DNA of 9,410 bases from CAG-492 sp035388585 (GTDB lineage: Bacteria; Bacillota; Clostridia; TANB77; CAG-508), in NCBI GenBank assembly GCA_035388585.1, contig DAOOQE010000032.1, positions 1 to 9,410 of the forward strand, in the 5' to 3' direction. Below are positions 5,686-9,410 of this stretch, in pieces. Position 1 is the stretch's first letter, and each line of letters begins with the position of its first letter. The position numbers and the translations under genes are program-made. Under the pieces are notes generated by a model, which was not told where the DNA came from, made no database searches, and was given only the letters and a program-made list of their open reading frames with translations.

Positions 5686-5901
5686 TGTGACTCATACCTT
5701 TCAATTACTATTTCACGAGTACTATAGAATTTATTAGTAATATAATATAGTAATGTTTTTATATATTTAATTTTATAATTTAATACAGTTAAATTTATAG
5801 AATAAATATTTCCTTGTTTAAAAGTAATTAATTATTCTTTTTATACTTTTAATTATTTTTATATTTACTTAGATTTTTTTTAATGCTTGTGCTCAAAATC
5901 A
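5686..5901. other. AT-rich region upstream of dtd
   Basis: No gene is visible. The region must hold the dtd promoter, but no hexamer pair stood out clearly. A short direct repeat TAGTAAT occurs twice at about 5735-5754. Confidence 0.4.
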
Positions 5902-6381
5902 TTAGATATAAAAAATGTAATTATTATTTAATTTATCTCTAATATCAATAATATCTTCATTCCATAGATACTATTTTACAATATGCATACTCAATAATTT
6001 ATTCTTTATCTTTTATAATAAAAATTCAATTATTTTTTTGAGCCCATATCTCCATTTTCATTTAACTAACTTGAACTTATTTCATTAGGATATAAACATC
6101 TTTCAGAAAGCTTATTATTAATTTCTTCAAAAACTAGTTTCTAATACACATATTTGGAATAATACGATATGTGTTAGGTGATGAATCATATAATGCAATA
6201 TTTAATATTCCAGTATATACAGGAAGAATATGCTGAATATTTATGGTTAATCCTAATTTTCAGCATCTTGCTCATAATATGAGTTTGGTAATTCTAATAT
6301 ATGATTCATTTTTTCTAATTATTCTTTGATTGGCTCTATATCTTTATAAAAAGCTTTGCTACAAATAATTAATATTTTAAT
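5902..6381 (-). pseudogene. Decayed coding region; 5' part resembles nucleoside deoxyribosyltransferase-like proteins
   Basis: Directly after the stop of the second Nudix gene the minus strand reads (I)KILIICSKAFYKDIEPIKE, stop, LEKMNHILELPNSYYEQDAE (6381 to about 6260). The usual form in intact relatives is MKILIICSK.FY..I..IK.ELE...H...LPN.Y; here the start ATG appears to be ATT and one Glu codon a stop. From 6256 another frame gives INIQHILPVYTGILNIALYD and then SSPNTYRIIPNMCI. After a shift near 6140 it continues with VFEEINNKLSERCLYPNEIS and, past stops, WNEDIIDIRDKLNNN (to 5902). I do not recognise the second part; it may belong to a different gene. Coding-like composition with several stops and shifts indicates decay. 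Confidence 0.5.
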
Positions 6382-6384
6382 TTT

Positions 6385-6951
6385 TTACACATCTTCTTTT
6401 ATTTTTTTATTTAATTTTTTCTTAAAAATATTTGTTTTTATCCATTCTTCATTTGATACTTTCTCTATATCTTCTATATCTATCCATTTTACTCCACTAT
6501 TTTCATCTTTTTTTATTTGTAAAATTTCACTTTCATCAACTTCTAAAAGATATGTTAAATTTAAATGTACATGTGATGATACATATTTTCCTCTTTTTAT
6601 ATGTCCATTTACACATAATACTTCTAAAGAAAATATACCATCTTTTAGAAGCTTTACATTTTCCACACCTGTTTCTTCTTTTAATTCACGTATTGATGTT
6701 CCTAATAAATCTGATTCTCCATCAGCATGTCCACCCGCCCAAGTCCAAGAATTATATATATTATGATATATCATCAAAATCTTAGTTCGTTCTTTATTTA
6801 TTGCCCATGCTGAAGCCGTAAAATGGGCAAATTCATTATCCCTTGTTAATATATTATCAAACTCATCTATATATTTTAACATGATTTTTTTATCATTTTC
6901 CTCTTGTTCATTATATGATATATAATTTTCTATTTGTTCTCTTAAATTCAT
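6385..6951 (-). CDS. Nudix hydrolase
   Basis: A 188-aa protein with an N-terminal helical extension of about 40 residues and then a Nudix fold. The box is GGHADGESDLLGTSIRELKE followed by ETG (73-95). The catalytic core RELKEETG is intact. The upstream loop is of the GGHADGxxDLL kind, so the usual first Glu falls at E79 rather than the strictly expected 80. WxWAGGHADG is a recognisable subtype in Bacillota whose substrate I cannot state; a nucleoside diphosphate derivative is expected. GGAG lies 9 nt before the ATG, and a promoter is at 7041-7069. The decayed reading frame follows immediately, suggesting a former two-gene operon. It resembles neither of the other two Nudix proteins here beyond the box. 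Confidence 0.88.
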   Translation of the reverse strand: MNLREQIENYISYNEQEENDKKIMLKYIDEFDNILTRDNEFAHFTASAWAINKERTKILMIYHNIYNSWTWAGGHADGESDLLGTSIRELKEETGVENVKLLKDGIFSLEVLCVNGHIKRGKYVSSHVHLNLTYLLEVDESEILQIKKDENSGVKWIDIEDIEKVSNEEWIKTNIFKKKLNKKIKEDV

Positions 6952-7040
6952 AATATTTTCTCCAATCTTTTTACATTACTATAGATACATTCTCTAATAT
7001 AAAATTTATTGCACTATTTCTAATAACCTTTACTTTCTAA

Positions 7041-7069
7041 ATTTTATCACAAACAAAAAGCCAAAACAA
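7041..7069 (-). promoter_or_regulatory. Sigma-A-like promoter of the second Nudix gene
   Basis: On the minus strand TTGTTT (7069-7064) is followed by exactly 17 nt and TAAAAT (7046-7041). Start of transcription near 7034 gives a leader of about 80 nt before the ATG at 6951. It is nearly the same element as at 3168-3196, including the preceding AAGTAG. Confidence 0.6.
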
Positions 7070-7140
7070 CTACTTCTAATGAAATAATGATATTGATTAC
7101 TTATTTAAAACTGATAAAAGAACTGTCTTTGAGTACAATA

Positions 7141-7176
7141 AAAAAGGTATTACCTCTGATGAAGATAATACCTTTT
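7141..7176 (-). terminator. Intrinsic terminator of the DNPH1-like/Nudix operon
   Basis: An 11-bp perfect stem, AAAAGGTATTA (7142-7152) with TAATACCTTTT (7166-7176), and a 13-nt loop. On the minus strand the last arm runs into a T-run (7145-7141). It lies about 75 nt downstream of the third Nudix stop and separates this operon from the promoter at 7041. Confidence 0.7.
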
Positions 7177-7250
7177 AATTTTCTAATAATTGTAAAGCCA
7201 TATTTTTTATTAATCATAAAAAAATACAAAATCTTGTTAATAATCTAATT

Positions 7251-7703
7251 TTAATAAACCCATCCAAATTCACTATATTTAATATTATTTTTGTAATTAT
7301 GTATAGCTTGTTCTCTATCATTAATTATATTTTTTACACAATTTATATTTATCCATTTTAGTTCTTCAATTTTATCTTGTTCGTTTATTAAAGGTACTCC
7401 TTTCCAATCTATAACTTTAAAATAACCATTATAATAAATTCTTCCATTATCAAATTTATGAATTATTGTAACAAAATCTATATTATCAATATCTATATCT
7501 ATATTTAATTCTTCCTTTGCTTCTCTTATAATGGCCATTTTCATTGATTCATTAGCCTCTACATGTCCTACTGCTGAAAAATCATAAAATCCATCACAAT
7601 ATCCTGTGTTTTTTCTTTTTTGAAGTAAAATTTCTTCTCCTTTTTCAGCTTTCCTCATTAGCATTAACATGACTGCCGAACTATTTTTAAATCTCTCTCC
7701 CAT
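7251..7703 (-). CDS. Nudix hydrolase
   Basis: A 150-aa single-domain protein. The Nudix box GHVEANESMKMAIIREAKEE (46-65) fits G-x5-E-x7-RE-x2-EE exactly, with N67 in place of the last glycine. LLQKRKNTGYCDGFYDFSAV before it is typical of small broad-range nucleotide Nudix enzymes related to MutT. FDNGRIYYNGYFKVIDW and IEELKWININ are the expected strands after the box. AGGAG lies 7 nt before the ATG. Only 10 nt separate it from the DNPH1-like gene upstream, so the two are co-transcribed. Expected role: hydrolysis of a (deoxy)nucleotide pyrophosphate, possibly a non-canonical one; the exact substrate is not readable. Confidence 0.9.
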   Translation of the reverse strand: MGERFKNSSAVMLMLMRKAEKGEEILLQKRKNTGYCDGFYDFSAVGHVEANESMKMAIIREAKEELNIDIDIDNIDFVTIIHKFDNGRIYYNGYFKVIDWKGVPLINEQDKIEELKWININCVKNIINDREQAIHNYKNNIKYSEFGWVY

Positions 7704-7713
7704 TCTTTTGCTC

Positions 7714-8118
7714 CTATATTATATTTTTAAGTTTACTTATAACTTCATCTATATTTTGATATTCTATAAAGATAAAATTTTCATTACCTAAAACCATCTT
7801 AGTTGGTTTCTTCATTTTAGAATCATAAATGCAAATTATTTTTTTACCAATACTCTCACTATAAGCAATTTCATATCCCACTCCTGTAGAAGGCACAGAT
7901 ATATCTGCTATAAATATATCACATTCATTTAGCCATGATCTATCTCTTTTATATATATAACTAGCATCTAAATCATAATCTTTTTTCAGTAAATCCGGAT
8001 ATGCTACATGCTCTGTTAAACATATATTTTCTTGTTTTAAAAAATCAACTATTTTTATATAATCGTTTTCTTTCTCTCTGCCTCCTGTTATTGAACCGGT
8101 AAAATATATTTTATTCAT
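7714..8118 (-). CDS. DNPH1/Rcl-like 2'-deoxynucleoside 5'-phosphate N-hydrolase (nucleoside 2-deoxyribosyltransferase superfamily)
   Basis: A 134-aa protein. The N-terminal KIYFTGSITGGREKENDY (3-20) is the nucleotide-binding start of the Rcl/DNPH1 family. Further matches are LTEHVAYPDL (34-43), IYKRDRSWLNECDIFIADIS (55-74) with D59 at the conserved acidic position, and GVGYE (79-83) with E83 corresponding to the catalytic glutamate. Such enzymes cleave the N-glycosidic bond of 5'-monophosphate deoxynucleotides, releasing base and deoxyribose 5-phosphate. Length is close to family size (130-150 aa). A strong AGGAGG lies 7 nt before the ATG. It is first in a two-gene operon with a Nudix hydrolase, a natural pairing: Nudix makes monophosphates that this enzyme could split. 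Transferase rather than hydrolase activity cannot be excluded. Confidence 0.85.
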   Translation of the reverse strand: MNKIYFTGSITGGREKENDYIKIVDFLKQENICLTEHVAYPDLLKKDYDLDASYIYKRDRSWLNECDIFIADISVPSTGVGYEIAYSESIGKKIICIYDSKMKKPTKMVLGNENFIFIEYQNIDEVISKLKNII

Positions 8119-8164
8119 TCTAATTCCTCCTAATTATCCTATATCTATTAATTATATAAATAAT

Positions 8165-8185
8165 TAAAACTTTCTAAAAGTTTTA
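8165..8185. promoter_or_regulatory. Perfect inverted repeat upstream of the DNPH1-like gene
   Basis: TAAAACTTT (8165-8173) and AAAGTTTTA (8177-8185) are perfectly complementary around a 3-nt centre, about 47 nt before the ATG at 8118. There is no U-run on either strand, so an operator is as likely as a terminator. No regulator gene is nearby. Confidence 0.3.
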
Positions 8186-8324
8186 CTCTAAAGCAAAAAC
8201 TCTTATAATCTTTATTTGAATTATATAATAAAAATTATTATTATCTACAAAACAATTATATCAAACTCTTGTAATATATCAATACTATTTCTATTAAAAA
8301 TAAATATAACTAATGTATAACTGC

Positions 8325-8352
8325 AAAGAGAATGATATTCATAATTCTCTTT
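8325..8352. other. Hairpin downstream of the 87-aa gene
   Basis: AAAGAGAAT (8325-8333) pairs with ATTCTCTTT (8344-8352) around a 10-nt loop, about 50 nt after the stop of the 87-aa gene. No U-run follows on the minus strand, so it is at best a weak terminator or an mRNA 3' stabilising stem. Confidence 0.35.
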
Positions 8353-8401
8353 AATAATCAAATTTTTATAACGGTTATTTTGTTGTAAGAATCTATTTTA
8401 T

Positions 8402-8665
8402 TTATTTTAATACAACAAATTTACCATTATTAAAAATATTGTCAATTTGAATTTCTTTATCTATTAAATATTGTATTACTGCGCCTGCAGCAGCAGATAG
8501 TAAGATTTTTGCAGTTATAGATAAATCATTTATTTTTTCAATTTGCTCTGCAGTTACTTCATTAAGCAAAAAAGTTTTTTCCTTTAATTCCTCAAAATAC
8601 TCCGATACTGCCCATTCAATTTCATAGTTTTTATTATCTAACATTATTTTAATAACTTGTGACAT
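8402..8665 (-). CDS. Hypothetical protein, 87 aa
   Basis: I do not recognise this protein. It begins with a short β-like, acidic stretch (MSQVIKIMLDNKNYEIEW). A charged helix follows (EYFEELKEKTFLLNEVTAEQ is about 22-41), then an Ala-rich hydrophobic segment ITAKILLSAAAGAVIQYLID (50-69), which could be a buried helix or a single membrane helix. It ends with IFNNGKFVVLK. No cysteines, metal motif or signal peptide are present. AAGGAG lies 7 nt before the ATG. Only 15 nt separate it from the stop of the repeat protein upstream, so the two form an operon and may work together. Confidence 0.7.
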   Translation of the reverse strand: MSQVIKIMLDNKNYEIEWAVSEYFEELKEKTFLLNEVTAEQIEKINDLSITAKILLSAAAGAVIQYLIDKEIQIDNIFNNGKFVVLK

Positions 8666-8680
8666 TAATACTCTCCTTAA

Positions 8681-9410
8681 TTATTTTGTTTTTTCATTTG
8701 ATTTTTGTAAATCATTTTGTACTTTTTCTATTTTATCTAACAACTCTATATCTTCTAATTCATCTGTTACTTCTTCTCCCAATTTCTGCGTACTTATACT
8801 TCCTAAATATTTTTCCACTCTTTTTTGATAATTTTTCTTTGACAATCCAAATATTGAATTAAAAACTTTTTTATCACTTTTTATGACTTCTTCTCCTATA
8901 TTTTTGACAAAATCGTATCTTTCTTTTATTTCATCCAATGTAAGGGCTAAAATACAATTGCTTGTAGTTAATGTCTCCAAAACCTCAATCTCCTGTAGAA
9001 ATGGAAGGACTTTTTTTAAATTTTTATTATTCTTAGAAATTATTAACGGTTTTAAATAATCAAATCCATAATTAACCTTTAAAAATTCTATATTTTCCGC
9101 TAGCTCTTCTGCTGATCTATGAAATACACTTCCTGTTATTTCTATTTTATTATTTGTACATATTTCTACTATTTTTTCTATTTGTTCAGCTGTTTTTAAA
9201 AAAACACATCCTGTTATTTCCATTTTGTTTTTTTTACATACTTCTATTATTTTTTCTATTTCTTCTGCCGATTTTAAAAATACACTTCCTGTTATTTCTA
9301 TTTTATTTTTTCTACATACTTCTACTATTTTTTCTATTTCTTCTGCTGAATTGTTAAATACACTTCCTGTTATTTCTATTTTATTTTTTTTACATACTTC
9401 TACTATTTTT
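8681..9410 (-). CDS. Tandem-repeat protein with 26-residue repeats, mTERF-like pattern (5' end outside window)
   Basis: The frame is open from the right edge to the stop at 8681: 242 visible residues and no start. The first 104 are four repeats of 26 residues, pattern K-I-[VI]-E-[VI]-C-x3-K-[IM]-E-I-T-G-[SC]-V-F-x2-[ST]-A-E-[EQ]-[IL]-[EA]. A related divergent unit (ENIEFLKVNYGFDYLKPLII) follows, then KNLKKVLPFLQEIEVL and LALTLDEIKERYDFVKNIG. These have the look of helical mTERF-type units ('...L.LTLDEIKERYDFV...'). The tail from about residue 205 is a charged coiled-coil-like segment. No signal peptide can be judged. Similar repeat proteins of unknown function occur, as I recall, in Clostridia. 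Nucleic-acid binding is an inference from the mTERF resemblance. The internal ATG at 9223 lies inside a repeat and is not the start. Confidence 0.7.
   Translation of the reverse strand, partial: KIVEVCKKNKIEITGSVFNNSAEEIEKIVEVCRKNKIEITGSVFLKSAEEIEKIIEVCKKNKMEITGCVFLKTAEQIEKIVEICTNNKIEITGSVFHRSAEELAENIEFLKVNYGFDYLKPLIISKNNKNLKKVLPFLQEIEVLETLTTSNCILALTLDEIKERYDFVKNIGEEVIKSDKKVFNSIFGLSKKNYQKRVEKYLGSISTQKLGEEVTDELEDIELLDKIEKVQNDLQKSNEKTK
9098..9409 (-). repeat. Four 78-nt in-frame coding repeats
   Basis: Units are 9409-9332, 9331-9254, 9253-9176 and 9175-9098, each exactly 26 codons. The first three are very similar at DNA level, with the shared core AAAATAGAAATAACAGGAAG; the fourth is more diverged. 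The array probably continues past the right edge. High nucleotide identity implies recent expansion or homogenisation. Confidence 0.85.

Noticed and set aside
6356..6766. Long plus-strand reading frames rich in Phe, Leu and Ser antisense to the Nudix gene (also 6432-6785, 2930-3163, 8659-8862 and 9154-9357)
   Set aside because: They are mirror images of genuine minus-strand genes in T-rich sequence and have no ribosome binding sites or recognisable domains.
7083..7178. Plus-strand stretch reading NNDIDYLFKTDKRTVFEYNK and onward to a stop
   Set aside because: It looks protein-like, but it has no start or ribosome binding site, and its end is the terminator hairpin. It could be the tail of a lost gene; the evidence is too thin to call it.
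8328..8349. Fur box within the 8325-8352 dyad
   Set aside because: The match to the Fur consensus is partial, and the site lies downstream of a gene, not at a promoter.
9098..9409. CRISPR or satellite repeat
   Set aside because: The 78-nt periodicity is in frame and encodes a conserved 26-residue protein repeat.

Overview
The window is very AT-rich, and almost every gene lies on the minus strand. Shine-Dalgarno sites of the AGGAG type are common, the promoters are sigma-A-like, and two perfect Spo0A boxes are present. The protein families (alcohol acetyltransferase-like plus DUF6320, DUF2680-like, 26-residue repeat protein) fit a low-GC spore-forming Clostridia-type member of the Bacillota. 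I cannot name the species from sequence alone.

Layout. Positions 1-44 resemble the terminus of an IS21-like insertion sequence. A plus-strand promoter at 268-297 then drives an 18-codon leader (318-374), which looks like a partial duplication of the start of the gene that follows, a 64-aa delta-VPH-like protein (371-565). The rest reads leftward. 617-1039 is a hotdog acyl-CoA thioesterase. 1275-3114 is a two-gene unit: an alcohol acetyltransferase-like CAT-fold protein and an overlapping DUF6320-type membrane protein. 3244-3969 is an HNH endonuclease with its own promoter, terminator and upstream tandem Spo0A boxes. 4237-5685 holds D-aminoacyl-tRNA deacylase, an MTH1-like Nudix hydrolase broken by a one-base frameshift, and a truncated DUF2680-like ORF; an intrinsic terminator follows. 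5686-6384 has no intact gene but contains a decayed coding region. 6385-6951 is a second Nudix hydrolase with its own promoter. 7251-8118 is a tight pair of a third Nudix hydrolase and a DNPH1/Rcl-like deoxynucleotide N-glycosidase. 8402 to the right edge holds an unknown 87-aa protein preceded by a tandem-repeat protein whose 5' end lies outside the window.

How the genes fit together. Dtd, three Nudix hydrolases, the DNPH1-like enzyme and a decayed nucleoside-deoxyribosyltransferase-like fragment make a cluster biased to 'house-cleaning' of damaged or unwanted nucleotides and mischarged tRNA. Decay is visible in several places: the frameshifted Nudix gene, the triplicated gene end, the DUF2680 truncation scar and the pseudogene. 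This looks like an accessory, fast-evolving region. The most interesting items are the HNH gene with its apparent Spo0A control and overlapping terminator/promoter, the modular 26-residue repeat protein at the right edge, and a shared promoter cassette upstream of two unrelated genes.
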